Part shown: in pieces, positions 15,462 to 24,369 of the stretch
Layout of the letters: each line of letters starts with the position of its first letter
Numbering within the stretch: the first letter of the stretch is position 1
Assembly (NCBI GenBank): GCA_045647745.1
Contig: JAZRMQ010000045.1
Span: 1 to 41,575, forward strand
Direction of reading: 5' to 3'
Length of the DNA: 41,575 nucleotides
DNA from: HGM04593 sp045647745
GTDB taxonomy: Bacteria > Bacteroidota > Bacteroidia > Bacteroidales > Bacteroidaceae
Notes under the pieces: generated by a model
Seen by the model: the letters and a program-made list of their open reading frames with translations, nothing else
What the model was told of the DNA's origin: nothing
Databases searched by the model: none
Position numbers and translations under genes: made by a program

Positions 15462-17537
15462 ATGACAACAGATAACAGAACAACAGAAAAAAATCCACTT
15501 TTAGCTCCCTTCGATACTCCGTATGGAGCTATACCATACGACCGTATAACCCTTGCCCATTATATACCGGCAATAAAAGAGGCCATTAAAAAGGAGGAAA
15601 GTTGCATTGAACTAATATGCAACAACAACGAGAAGCCAACCTTTGAAAACACTATTGCGGCATTAGATTACTCTGGACTGCTGATAGGCGATATTATAGG
15701 CGCGTTCAACGCTGTTGCCAACGCTTGCAGCACCGACGAAATTTTAGCCATCGAGGAGGAGATGCAGCAACTATATGTTGTCCACAAGAACAACGTCACA
15801 CTCAATGAAAGACTATTCGAGCGAATAAAAACAGTTTTTAAAAGCGACAACAGCCACCTCACCACAGAGCAACACCGCCTGTTGGAGCAAACATACAACA
15901 GCTTTGTACGCAATGGTGCAAACCTTGTGGGGACCGAGCGCGACGAGTACCGACAGTTAACCGAGCGCCTTAGTGCTCTCGCTGTCAAATTCCAAGAAAA
16001 CAGCATCAAAGATACCGATGCCTACACACTACATATTGTAGACAGCACCCTACTCGACGGAATTCCAAAAGATGTAATAGATGCCGCCCACAATAATGCC
16101 AAGGAGAATGGCAAAGAGGGCTGGTTGTTTACCCTACACCGCCCAAGCTATCTGCCATTTATGACATTCTGCAAAAATCGCGAGCTACGCAAGCAGATGT
16201 ATATGGCCTACAGCACTCTTGGTGCAAAAGGCAATGAACACGACAACCGCGAGACGGTAAAAGAGACCGTGAATTGTCGCCTGAAGCTCGCTCGCTTGCT
16301 TGGTTATAACACATACAGCGATTATATCCTCAGCGAGCGTATGGCGCAGAACACCGATGCTGTGTTCGCAATGCTGGGCAAGCTCACTTGGTCCTACCTC
16401 CCCATTGCTCGCAAAGAGATTGAAGAACTTACAGCATTTGCAAAAAAGTGCGAGGGTGCTGATTTTGATTTTCAGCCTTGGGACCTCGCCTATTATAGCG
16501 AAAAGTTGAAAGAGCAGAAGTTTAACCTCACCGACGAGATGATACGCCCCTATTTTGAGCTGAACCAAGCAATCTACGGAGCATTTTATCTTGCCACAAG
16601 ACTCTATGGTATAACATTCAAGCAGAACCACGATATTCCGTTGTTCACCCCCGATGCTAAAGTGTGGGAGGTCTACGACTACGACGGAACATTCCTCGCA
16701 CTGCTCTACTGCGACTTTTTCGCACGCAAAGGCAAGCACTCCGGTGCGTGGATGGACAGCATTAAACCACAATACAAAGACAGCAAAGGTGTTAACCATA
16801 GGCCACACATAACATTGTCCACCAACTACCGCAAGCCAATGCCCGGCAAGCCCACGTTGCTGAACCACGATGAGTTCAACACCCTGATGCACGAATTCGG
16901 ACACTGCCTGCACGGTATTTTATCAAACACCACCTACCCCTCGCTCTGCAGCCCCAATGTTCTATGGGATTTTGTAGAAATGCCTTCGCAAATTATGGAG
17001 AACTTTGCCACAGAGAAGGAGTTTCTGCAACATTTTGCCTTCCATCACCAGACAGGCGACAACATCCCTGCCGAGACACTGCAAAAGATAGAAGAGGCAC
17101 GCACCTTCAACGTTGGCTACCAATGCACCCGTCAAGCGTGGCTCGGGCTACTCGACCAAGCTTGGCACAACATCTCCCAACCATTCAACGGCGATGTATT
17201 GGAGTATGAGCGCACCGTAACCGAAGCTCTTAAAGTGCTGCCACATATTGATGGCACAGGCATCACAACAAATTTTGGGCACATAATGTCGGGAGGTTAC
17301 TCGGCCGGATACTACAGCTACAAATGGGCCGAAATGCTCGACGCCGATGCCTTCGCACGATTTAAGGAGGAGGGAATATTGAATATGAATGTAGCCCAAT
17401 CGTTCCGCGACGAAATTCTGTCAAAAGGCGACAGCGAGCACCCAATGACACTCTACCTGCGTTTCCGCGGGCGCAAGCCACAGATTGAGCCACTGCTCGA
17501 ACGCGACGGAATAAAGACAATTTGTCCACACCTATAA
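15462..17537 (+). CDS. dcp: M3-family peptidyl-dipeptidase
   Basis: A zinc metallopeptidase of family M3 (thimet/oligopeptidase A/Dcp group), which cuts short peptides and in the Dcp type releases C-terminal dipeptides. The 691-residue product shows the zinc site LMHEFGHCLHGILS near residues 475-488 (HExxH) and the downstream DFVEMPSQIMENF with the third zinc ligand. The N-terminal part is the long helical cover domain usual for M3. There is no signal peptide (MTTDNRTTEKNP), so it is probably cytosolic, although some Bacteroidetes homologues are exported. It leads a four-gene run (dcp, small lipoprotein, dCMP deaminase, ctpA) with gaps of 11 nt or less. Assignment to Dcp rather than PrlC-type oligopeptidase rests on overall resemblance. 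Confidence 0.9.
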   Translation: MTTDNRTTEKNPLLAPFDTPYGAIPYDRITLAHYIPAIKEAIKKEESCIELICNNNEKPTFENTIAALDYSGLLIGDIIGAFNAVANACSTDEILAIEEEMQQLYVVHKNNVTLNERLFERIKTVFKSDNSHLTTEQHRLLEQTYNSFVRNGANLVGTERDEYRQLTERLSALAVKFQENSIKDTDAYTLHIVDSTLLDGIPKDVIDAAHNNAKENGKEGWLFTLHRPSYLPFMTFCKNRELRKQMYMAYSTLGAKGNEHDNRETVKETVNCRLKLARLLGYNTYSDYILSERMAQNTDAVFAMLGKLTWSYLPIARKEIEELTAFAKKCEGADFDFQPWDLAYYSEKLKEQKFNLTDEMIRPYFELNQAIYGAFYLATRLYGITFKQNHDIPLFTPDAKVWEVYDYDGTFLALLYCDFFARKGKHSGAWMDSIKPQYKDSKGVNHRPHITLSTNYRKPMPGKPTLLNHDEFNTLMHEFGHCLHGILSNTTYPSLCSPNVLWDFVEMPSQIMENFATEKEFLQHFAFHHQTGDNIPAETLQKIEEARTFNVGYQCTRQAWLGLLDQAWHNISQPFNGDVLEYERTVTEALKVLPHIDGTGITTNFGHIMSGGYSAGYYSYKWAEMLDADAFARFKEEGILNMNVAQSFRDEILSKGDSEHPMTLYLRFRGRKPQIEPLLERDGIKTICPHL

Positions 17538-17548
17538 CAATATTATAT

Positions 17549-17980
17549 ATGAAGAGTATTGTAAAAACAGCAAAGAAGATTATCTTTGTGCTCACGCTTG
17601 CAATGATGGTGTCATCTTGCAATAACAGCGACGACATTAGCGAAATTTTTATAGGCCACGACTGGCGGCTAACCTATATTGAGGAGGGCGGTATAAGACG
17701 CTTCTCGTCACAAGACAGGGCATACAGCCTAATATTTACCGAGACTAGATTTAACGCCACCACACCCGGCGGCGGGAAAATTAGCGGACAGTGGTCGGCC
17801 AACGGCAACACACGCGAGTTCCGATGCACCAATATAAGCACCAACGGCATTAGCGCAAACGACACCATTGCAAAGCAAATGATACAGATGTTCAGCGAAG
17901 CGACATCATACAATGGCGATATTCACTATCTACAGATAATAAAAGAGAAAAACCATTTAATGCAGTTCTATAACAGATAA
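17549..17980 (+). CDS. small lipoprotein of unknown function (143 aa)
   Basis: The ATG at 17549 gives MKSIVKTAKKIIFVLTLAMMVSSCNN, a lysine-rich n-region, a hydrophobic core and a cysteine at residue 24 in a lipobox-like context, so an envelope lipoprotein is likely. A start at 17522 would overlap dcp and spoil the signal peptide. The mature domain begins DDISEIFIGHDWRLTYIEEGG and includes GQWSANGNTREF, a pattern of small calycin-like or META-like Bacteroidetes lipoproteins; DUF4847 is one possible label, which I cannot confirm. It lies 11 nt after dcp and 2 nt before the deaminase gene, hence cotranscribed. Confidence 0.8.
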   Translation: MKSIVKTAKKIIFVLTLAMMVSSCNNSDDISEIFIGHDWRLTYIEEGGIRRFSSQDRAYSLIFTETRFNATTPGGGKISGQWSANGNTREFRCTNISTNGISANDTIAKQMIQMFSEATSYNGDIHYLQIIKEKNHLMQFYNR

Positions 17981-17982
17981 CT

Positions 17983-18435
17983 ATGGAAAACAAACAACAA
18001 AAGCAACACGACCTCGACCTACGATATTTGAGAATGGCCACCATCTGGGCCGAGAATTCATACTGCGTACGCCGCAAAGTTGGTGCACTGATAGTAAAGG
18101 ACAAAATGATTATCTCCGATGGTTACAACGGCACCCCCGCAGGATTTGAGAACATCTGCGAGAACGAGGATGGTTTCACCAAACCCTATGTTCTGCACGC
18201 AGAGGCTAATGCAATAACAAAAATAGCCTGTTCCAACAACAACAGTGCCGGCGCAACAATGTACGTAACCACATCACCCTGCATAGAGTGTGCAAAACTC
18301 ATAATTCAGGCAGGTATCAAGCGTGTAGTTTACAGCAAAAAATATCGTCTCTCCGACGGCATCGACCTGCTCACAAGAGCCGGCATCGAGGTTGTATATA
18401 TAGAAATGACAGACTGCGAAAATAGCAACAAATGA
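17983..18435 (+). CDS. dCMP deaminase-family protein (ComEB-like)
   Basis: A zinc-dependent cytidine/deoxycytidylate deaminase, which would convert dCMP to dUMP and supply thymidylate synthesis. The 150-residue product has the expected length and ligands: HAEANAITKIA (zinc histidine and proton-shuttle glutamate) and the PCIEC motif with the two zinc cysteines, preceded by the family opening RYLRMATIWAENSYCVRRKVGALIV. The stop overlaps the ctpA start (ATGA), so the two are translationally coupled. The name comEB is used for related genes, but nothing here indicates competence. Confidence 0.9.
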   Translation: MENKQQKQHDLDLRYLRMATIWAENSYCVRRKVGALIVKDKMIISDGYNGTPAGFENICENEDGFTKPYVLHAEANAITKIACSNNNSAGATMYVTTSPCIECAKLIIQAGIKRVVYSKKYRLSDGIDLLTRAGIEVVYIEMTDCENSNK

Positions 18436-20033
18436 AGCGCCTCATCACCATACTAGTGACAACAATGTGCCTTTTGCTTGGATATTATGCCGGCACAAGG
18501 AACACACTATCGCAGATAGAGAAACAACTCATCATTCCGCGCGATAACAAAATAAACGAAGTTTTGAGCATCGTAAAGAATATGTACGTCGATGAAGTAA
18601 ATATCGACTCCATAATAGAAAAATGTATCCCCAATGTTGTCACAGAGCTCGACCCCCACAGCGTGTATATACCCATTGAAGAGGTCGAAGCAACAAACTC
18701 TGAACTGGAGAGCAGTTTCAGTGGCATTGGCATACGTTTTACCATACAAGAGGACACAATAAATATCAGTGAAGTAATCCGCAACGGACCATCTGAAAAA
18801 ATGGGGCTACTTGCAGGCGACCGCATTATAAAGGTTAACGACACACTCTTTGTCGGCAAAGGAGTCTGCACCAATGAAAAGGCAATGAAAAAGCTGAAAG
18901 GCCCCAAAGGAAGCTTTGTAAAACTGGGCATACAACGCTACGGTGAGCCCGACCTACTCGACTTCATCATACGCCGCGACCAAATTCCGGTTGAAAGCAT
19001 TGAGGCCTATTATCTCATCAACGACAAATGGGGCTACATACAGATTGAACGCTTTGCCGAGAACACCTTTGCCGAGTTCATACAAGCGATGATAGAGCTT
19101 GCATACAGCAACGCACAGGGATTTATAATAGACCTTCGTGGCAACGGTGGCGGATATATGGGCATTGCACTTGAGATGGCAAACCAATTCCTTGACAAAG
19201 GCGATATAATAGTCTACACCGAAGGTACACACAGCCCAAAAACCATAGAGCGCGCCAACGGACACGGAGTGTTCAAGAACGTACCACTTGTGATACTGGT
19301 CGACGAGACCTCCGCATCGGCAAGTGAAATTATCGCCGGCACAATACAGGACAACGACCGAGGCACAATCATTGGCCGTCGTTCGTTTGGTAAAGGCCTT
19401 GTGCAGCAACCAATAGTGCTCAATGACGGCTCACAGATAAGACTCACTATCGCACGTTACCACACACCATCGGGACGCTGCATACAAAAACCCTACAACA
19501 AAGGCGACCTCAACGACTACAATATGGACCTCATCGACCGCTACAACAGGGGTGAATTCTTTTCACAGGACAGCATACAGCACAACGAGGAACTTATCTA
19601 CAAAACAAAAAAAGGCCGCACAGTGTATGGCGGTGGCGGAATAATGCCCGACATTTTTGTATCGAGCGATACCAGCAACGTAACAACGTACACCGCCGAA
19701 GTTTTTTCGCGCGGACTAGTGTCGAGTTTTGCACTAAAATACAGCAACAACAACCGCCACAACCTTGCCGAGTACAAGACATACGAAGCACTGGCTGCCC
19801 GTCTCGAGGAGTTGCAATTGCTGGATGAGTTTATCAAATTTGCAGCAAGCAAAGGAGTGACAGTCGAAGGAAAGCTGTTGGAAAAATCGGAGAAACTACT
19901 CAAGCGTTCACTCTATTCAAATATAACCTATCAGTTGCTTGGTATGCGTGAACACATAAAGTTTGTAAACCTTGAAGACTCAACAGTGTTAAAAGCCGTT
20001 GATGTTCTTGAACGTGGTGCAGCGTTCCCATAA
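18432..20033 (+). CDS. ctpA: S41-family carboxy-terminal processing protease
   Basis: C-terminal processing peptidases cut periplasmic proteins using a serine-lysine dyad. The 533-residue product begins with an N-terminal membrane anchor or signal sequence (ILVTTMCLLLGYYAG), followed by a cap region (ELDPHSVYIPIEEVEATNS), a PDZ domain at about residues 90-165 (GIGIRFTIQEDTINISEVI, then GLLAGDRIIKVND), and the peptidase core. The core has LRGNGGGYMGIALEMANQFL, the catalytic-serine segment VDETSASASEIIAGT near residue 295, and the lysine segment GRRSFGKGLVQ near residue 320. A C-terminal region of about 150 residues follows, as in Bacteroidetes members. It is last in the dcp operon and starts inside the deaminase stop codon. 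Confidence 0.93.
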   Translation: MKRLITILVTTMCLLLGYYAGTRNTLSQIEKQLIIPRDNKINEVLSIVKNMYVDEVNIDSIIEKCIPNVVTELDPHSVYIPIEEVEATNSELESSFSGIGIRFTIQEDTINISEVIRNGPSEKMGLLAGDRIIKVNDTLFVGKGVCTNEKAMKKLKGPKGSFVKLGIQRYGEPDLLDFIIRRDQIPVESIEAYYLINDKWGYIQIERFAENTFAEFIQAMIELAYSNAQGFIIDLRGNGGGYMGIALEMANQFLDKGDIIVYTEGTHSPKTIERANGHGVFKNVPLVILVDETSASASEIIAGTIQDNDRGTIIGRRSFGKGLVQQPIVLNDGSQIRLTIARYHTPSGRCIQKPYNKGDLNDYNMDLIDRYNRGEFFSQDSIQHNEELIYKTKKGRTVYGGGGIMPDIFVSSDTSNVTTYTAEVFSRGLVSSFALKYSNNNRHNLAEYKTYEALAARLEELQLLDEFIKFAASKGVTVEGKLLEKSEKLLKRSLYSNITYQLLGMREHIKFVNLEDSTVLKAVDVLERGAAFP

Positions 20034-20104
20034 AAGGGAAACAATTATTTCAATCGTTTAAGTAATAAATAGCAAAACAACAACCAGTATTAAAATAAAA
20101 GTAG

Positions 20105-20112
20105 TATCTTCG
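20105..20112 (+). promoter_or_regulatory. -7 promoter element of tRNA-Gly
   Basis: TATCTTCG ends 18 nt before the mature 5' end of the tRNA, consistent with a short precursor leader. Confidence 0.55.
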
Positions 20113-20130
20113 CAAGCAGAAATAACCACC

Positions 20131-20203
20131 GCGGTAGTAGCTCAGTTGGTAGAGCATTGGCTTCCCAAGCCGAGGGTCGCGGGTTCGAGTCCCGTCTACC
20201 GCT
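20131..20203 (+). tRNA. tRNA-Gly (anticodon CCC)
   Basis: A complete 73-nt cloverleaf: acceptor GCGGTAG / CTACCGC, D arm GCTC...GAGC, anticodon stem TTGGC / GCCGA with loop TTCCCAA (anticodon CCC at positions 34-36), T arm GCGGG TTCGAGT CCCGT, discriminator T. CCA is not encoded. It decodes GGG. An A/T-flanked hairpin terminator begins 9 nt after the gene. Confidence 0.95.
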
Positions 20204-20210
20204 CAATAAG
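20186..20210 (+). repeat. 25-bp repeat, copy in the tRNA-Gly 3' end
   Basis: The last 18 nt of tRNA-Gly plus 7 nt downstream are repeated identically at 20344-20368. A tRNA 3' end is the classic attachment site of tyrosine integrases. Confidence 0.85.
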
Positions 20211-20211
20211 T

Positions 20212-20241
20212 AAAAGCAATCACAAAAGATTGCTTTTTTTT
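20212..20241 (+). terminator. terminator of tRNA-Gly
   Basis: AAAAGCAATC / GATTGCTTTT (20212-20221, 20228-20237) with a 6-nt loop and eight T. Confidence 0.85.
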
Positions 20242-20343
20242 GCATTTGTGGACGAGAACACGCGACCCTATTAAACAAGGAAAAGCGCAGCCTGCTGCGC
20301 GGGTTCTTTCTCCACTGCGTTACGAAAGCGGCAAAGCCGATTA

Positions 20344-20368
20344 CGAGTCCCGTCTACCGCTCAATAAG
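20344..20368 (+). repeat. 25-bp repeat, second copy (att-like)
   Basis: Identical to 20186-20210. The rest of the tRNA is absent here. A separate GCGGGTTC (20299-20306) lies 37 nt before it, as if the T arm of a second tRNA copy had been split. The 133 bp between the repeats hold the first terminator, a small GC hairpin (20285-20300) and no gene. Confidence 0.8.
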
Positions 20369-20394
20369 AAAAGCGACCTTTCAAGGTCGCTTTT
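20369..20394. terminator. bidirectional terminator between the tRNA region and uvrA
   Basis: Perfect arms AAAAGCGACCTT / AAGGTCGCTTTT (20369-20380, 20383-20394). It serves uvrA on the minus strand, whose stop lies about 50 nt away. Confidence 0.85.
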
Positions 20395-20442
20395 ACTTAT
20401 CTTCAACTTTTCAGTCAAAAACCTGAATTTTGTAAAAAATTT

Positions 20443-23274
20443 TCACCTCTCCAGTTCCTCATTCAAATACTTTGCAGTGTGGCCAACGCCTTTGGCGGCA
20501 ACCTCCTCGGGAGTTCCTGTTGCCATCACCACTCCACCATCACGGCCACCCTCAGGGCCCATATCAATGATATAATCAGCCATTTTTATTACGTCGAGGT
20601 TATGTTCGATAATCACCACGGTGTTACCTTTGTCGACAAGGCGATTAATCACATTCATCAGCACGCGGATATCCTCAAAATGCAATCCGGTTGTAGGTTC
20701 ATCGAGCAGATAAAGTGTCTTGCCTGTATCGCGTTTAGAAAGCTCTGTCGCGAGCTTTACACGCTGGCTTTCACCACCCGAAAGGGTTGTCGACGGCTGA
20801 CCAAGCTTGATATATCCCAAGCCGACATCCTGCAACACTTTTATTTTATTCAGAATAGTTGGAACATTCTCAAAAAACTCTACTGCCATATTTATTGTCA
20901 TATCAAGCACGTCGGCAATAGACTTTCCTTTGTAACGCACCTCCAGCGTCTCGCGATTATAGCGTTTGCCGTGACACACCTCACAGGGCACCATCACGTC
21001 GGGCAGGAAGTTCATCTCCAATGTTTTGTATCCGTTACCGCCACACGCCTCGCAACGGCCGCCTGTCACATTAAAAGAGAAGCGTCCGGGTTTATAACCA
21101 CGAATTTTAGCCTCGGGGAGGTCCACAAAAAGGTTGCGTATATCGGAAAATACTCCGGTATATGTAGCGGGGTTAGAGCGCGGTGTGCGGCCCAGAGGAG
21201 ATTGGTCAACGTCGACAATCTTGTCAATATGTTCAATACCCTCAATTGTTGCATAGGGCAATGGTTCGCGCAGAGCGCGATAGAAATGTTTTGCAAGAAT
21301 TGGTTGCAACGTATCATTTATGAGCGATGATTTTCCACCGCCCGAAACACCCGTTACACAAATGAGTTTGCCCAGCGGAAATTCTACATTTACATTCTTA
21401 AGATTGTTACCACAAGCACCGGTGAGCTTTATCGCCTTGCCGTTACCGGAACGGCGCACTGCCGGAATCTCAATCTTTTCCTTTCCGTTAAGGAAGCGTG
21501 CTGTCATTGTATTGCCCTTGAGCATATCACTGGGGGTGCCGGCAAAGACCACCTCACCACCCTTGCGACCTGCTTTTGGGCCAAGGTCGATGATATAATC
21601 CGATGCAAGCATAATATCGCGGTCGTGCTCCACGACAATCACAGTGTTGCCAATATCGCGCAATGATTTTAGAGAGGCTATCAACCTATCGTTGTCGCGT
21701 GGGTGGAGACCGATACTCGGCTCATCAAGAATATAAAAAACATTTACAAGTTGCGAGCCCACCTGTGTGGCAAGACGTATGCGCTGCCCCTCACCACCCG
21801 ACAGAGAGGCCGATGAGCGGTTAAGCGAAAGATAGCCAAGCCCCACATCAAGCAAAAAGCCTATGCGTGTTTTAACCTCCTTAACAATCTCACCGGCGAT
21901 AGCACGTTGTTTCTCGGTGAGCGAAGCATCAAGCTGCTCAAGCCACTCGTTCAGCGTTGTAATATCCATTGCTGCGAGTTCCGATATATTTTTCCCTGCA
22001 AGACGATAATGCAGAGCCTCTTTATTAAGACGTGCGCCACCACACTCGGGGCAGGTCTGCATCACAGAAAATTGCTCGGCCCAACGCTGCTCCTTTGCCG
22101 ACACACTGCTCTCCTTTTGCAACTGAATATATTTCACAAGGCCATCATAGGTGGCAATGCTATCGTAAAACATCTCCGATGAGCTATTGAGTTTCAACGG
22201 CACCGGCGAGCCATAAAGTATCTCATCAAGAGCCTCATCGCTCAACTCCTCGACAGGAGTTTTTAAATCGGCATCGTAACGCGCGAGCACAGCCTCTATC
22301 TGCTGGAAGATTGACGAACGGCGATATTTCCCCAGTGGTGCCAATGCACCATCATAAACCGACAGAGAGCGGTCGGGGACAACCTTGTCAACGTCGACAC
22401 AGCTTATAACGCCCAAGCCTTTACACTTTGGGCAGAAGCCCTGTGGCGAGTTAAAAGAGAAATTATGCGGGTCGGGTTCTTTATAGGAAAGCCCGGTAAC
22501 AGGACACATCAAGCGTTTGCTGTAGTGTCGCACCTCGCCCGAGGGCATCTCCATAATCATCACCAAGCCATCACCCTGTGCAAGCGCTGTCGCAAGGCTT
22601 TGTTTGAGGCGCTGAGTATCCTTGGCATCAACGGCAAGTTTGTCAATAACCACCTCAATATCGTGGTTCTTATACCTCTCGAGCATCATACCGCGCGACA
22701 TCTCGCACAACTCGCCATCAATGCGCACATTGAGATAGCCCTTGCGCATCATCTGCTCAAAAAGTTCTTTATAGTGTCCCTTACGTCCCTTCACCAATGG
22801 AGCAAGAATATATATTCGCTTGCCATCATAAGCATCGAGCAGCAGCTCAAGAATTTTCTCCTCGGTATATTTAACCATCTTCTCGCCCGAGAGATAAGAA
22901 TAAGCATCGGCTGCACGCGAATAGAGCAAGCGCAGATAGTCGTATATCTCGGTAGTTGTTCCCACAGTGGAGCGTGGGTTTTTATTGGTTGTTTTTTGCT
23001 CAATAGAGATAACAGGGCTGAGACCGACAATTTTGTCCACATCGGGGCGCTCCATCCCACCCAAAAAGTTGCGGGCATAGGTTGAAAATGTCTCGAGGTA
23101 GCGACGTTGTCCCTCGGCAAAGATTGTATCAAAGGCTAACGACGATTTACCACTGCCACTGAGACCGGTAATCACAGTGAGTGAATCGTGCGGTATCTCA
23201 ACATCTATATTCTTAAGGTTGTGCACTCGTGCACCAAAGACCTCAATTCTGCCCTTTTCTTCTCTCTCCATCAT
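20443..23274 (-). CDS. uvrA: excinuclease ABC subunit A
   Basis: UvrA is the damage-recognition ATPase of nucleotide excision repair and loads UvrB on DNA. The 943-residue product has the normal length and two ABC modules. Module 1 has Walker A GLSGSGKSSLAFDT near residue 37, a zinc-finger region with CPVTG and FCPKCKGLG, a CPECGGARL motif, signature LSGGEGQRIRLATQ and LDEPSIGLHPRD. Module 2 has GVSGGGKSSLINDT near residue 645 (an extra Gly in place of the common Ser), the zinc finger RCEACGGNG...PCEVCHGKRYN, signature LSGGESQRVKLATE and LDEPTTGLH. It starts 3 nt after the stop of the upstream CHU_C gene, so both are in one transcript. No SOS-type box was apparent. The nearest upstream gap is before the CHU_C gene. 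Confidence 0.97.
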   Translation of the reverse strand: MMEREEKGRIEVFGARVHNLKNIDVEIPHDSLTVITGLSGSGKSSLAFDTIFAEGQRRYLETFSTYARNFLGGMERPDVDKIVGLSPVISIEQKTTNKNPRSTVGTTTEIYDYLRLLYSRAADAYSYLSGEKMVKYTEEKILELLLDAYDGKRIYILAPLVKGRKGHYKELFEQMMRKGYLNVRIDGELCEMSRGMMLERYKNHDIEVVIDKLAVDAKDTQRLKQSLATALAQGDGLVMIMEMPSGEVRHYSKRLMCPVTGLSYKEPDPHNFSFNSPQGFCPKCKGLGVISCVDVDKVVPDRSLSVYDGALAPLGKYRRSSIFQQIEAVLARYDADLKTPVEELSDEALDEILYGSPVPLKLNSSSEMFYDSIATYDGLVKYIQLQKESSVSAKEQRWAEQFSVMQTCPECGGARLNKEALHYRLAGKNISELAAMDITTLNEWLEQLDASLTEKQRAIAGEIVKEVKTRIGFLLDVGLGYLSLNRSSASLSGGEGQRIRLATQVGSQLVNVFYILDEPSIGLHPRDNDRLIASLKSLRDIGNTVIVVEHDRDIMLASDYIIDLGPKAGRKGGEVVFAGTPSDMLKGNTMTARFLNGKEKIEIPAVRRSGNGKAIKLTGACGNNLKNVNVEFPLGKLICVTGVSGGGKSSLINDTLQPILAKHFYRALREPLPYATIEGIEHIDKIVDVDQSPLGRTPRSNPATYTGVFSDIRNLFVDLPEAKIRGYKPGRFSFNVTGGRCEACGGNGYKTLEMNFLPDVMVPCEVCHGKRYNRETLEVRYKGKSIADVLDMTINMAVEFFENVPTILNKIKVLQDVGLGYIKLGQPSTTLSGGESQRVKLATELSKRDTGKTLYLLDEPTTGLHFEDIRVLMNVINRLVDKGNTVVIIEHNLDVIKMADYIIDMGPEGGRDGGVVMATGTPEEVAAKGVGHTAKYLNEELER

Positions 23275-23277
23275 AGC

Positions 23278-24000
23278 TTATTTTGTCCCTTCAGAATATC
23301 CTCGCAGGAGGTTTACATCACGTTTAATATCATACTTTATACCATCGGCACCTTTGGCTTTTATCACCACAAAATAGACGCCGGCCTTCACAGGATTGCC
23401 ATTATATGTGCCATCCCAGCCACAGCCCTCGCGGCCCATCTCATCGAGCCCCCAGCGGTAAAGCTCTTGCCCCCAACGATTGTAAATAGCTCCGTGAAAT
23501 TCAATTATAGACTCTGTATTGTACACATTATAGTAGTCATTTATACCATCGCCGTTGGGCGAAAAAGCATTGGGAGCCTCCAATTTTGAAGGGTTAAGAC
23601 TAATGCTGAAAGGCTGATAAGTCTCGGCATTGAAAGGCCAGATTATATCGCTATTTTCAATGCTTGTATAGGTTATATTCGGCATAACAGTGATTGTACC
23701 GCTCTCGCGCAGTTCAATATCAACGTTAGCATCGTGACGAACAAGATAGGGCGCACTCTCGCCATCCTTAAAAAACTCCCAAGTGCAGGTGAGTAAAAAG
23801 CCTTCCACCTCGGGAGCATTGGCATAAAATCTCACTGTCACAGGAGCTTCGCCCGAATACTCCCCGCCAATCTCAAGGTCGGTGAGCCCACCCTTTGAGT
23901 CAACGACAAGCGCCGTAGGCTTGGGAGCCTCAATTGTCTGAGCCTTTGCAGCCGGCACGCAAAGCAGCAGGAGCGATATTAAAACAGATATTCTTCTCAT
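23278..24000 (-). CDS. secreted protein with gliding-motility/T9SS type B C-terminal domain
   Basis: The 240-residue product begins with a signal peptide (MRRISVLISLLLLCVPAAKA), which fixes the start at 24000; longer readings add an unlikely N-terminus. Residues about 25-150 form a beta-rich domain of unknown type. The last 90 residues are a CHU_C/gliding-motility-associated C-terminal domain: APNAFSPNGDGINDYYNVY, then IYNRWGQELYRWG, GWDGTYNGNPVKAGVYFVVI and a final strand with VNLLRGY. In Bacteroidetes this domain directs secretion by the type IX system and attachment or release at the cell surface. The gene is followed after 3 nt by uvrA, a surprising partner. A TATTTTTG -7 element lies upstream on the minus strand (24064-24071). 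No T9SS machinery gene is in the window. Confidence 0.9.
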   Translation of the reverse strand: MRRISVLISLLLLCVPAAKAQTIEAPKPTALVVDSKGGLTDLEIGGEYSGEAPVTVRFYANAPEVEGFLLTCTWEFFKDGESAPYLVRHDANVDIELRESGTITVMPNITYTSIENSDIIWPFNAETYQPFSISLNPSKLEAPNAFSPNGDGINDYYNVYNTESIIEFHGAIYNRWGQELYRWGLDEMGREGCGWDGTYNGNPVKAGVYFVVIKAKGADGIKYDIKRDVNLLRGYSEGTK

Positions 24001-24099
24001 AAAATACAATTTCATTATATAACGCCAAAAGCGGAGAAAAAGTACACCGCAACGGCCGAAAAGCAAAAATAATAAATCCCGATGAAAAAACATAAACAA

Positions 24100-24369
24100 T
24101 CCAAAGGTTTTAACCCTCTATTGCAAAAACTTTACAGAAAGCAAAAGCGAAAGCGAAAGCGAAGATAGGCGGCACTCGTTGAAAATAAAGCAAGCTTTAT
24201 TCACTCGTTTGCACTATCTTTGCAGCAACCAACATCCAGCGCACTCTGCAGAGGATTATTTTTTAAAAGAAATACAGCGACTTTCCAATATATTGATAAT
24301 AATTGTGTATCTTCGCAAGAAATTTGGTTCACTCCATTCAATGGAGTTTTGCCCACTATTTTTGTTATT
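24100..24369. promoter_or_regulatory. intergenic region with stacked promoter elements before the LysM gene
   Basis: Contains three tandem AAAGCG hexamers (24144-24161), a hairpin AATAAAGC / GCTTTATT (24184-24191, 24194-24201) bracketed by the 8-bp direct repeat CACTCGTT (24173-24180, 24202-24209), and plus-strand -7 elements TATCTTTG (24215-24222) and TATCTTCG (24308-24315). A leader hairpin ACTCCAT / ATGGAGT (24331-24337, 24341-24347) follows. No gene is visible. Confidence 0.55.

Noticed and set aside
18432..20033. Soluble tail-specific protease without membrane anchor
   Set aside because: The N-terminus has a clear hydrophobic segment after a basic start, so an envelope location is likelier.
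20479..21330. 283-residue plus-strand frame opposite uvrA
   Set aside because: It mirrors the second ABC module of UvrA; cysteine- and histidine-rich translation typical of an antisense frame.
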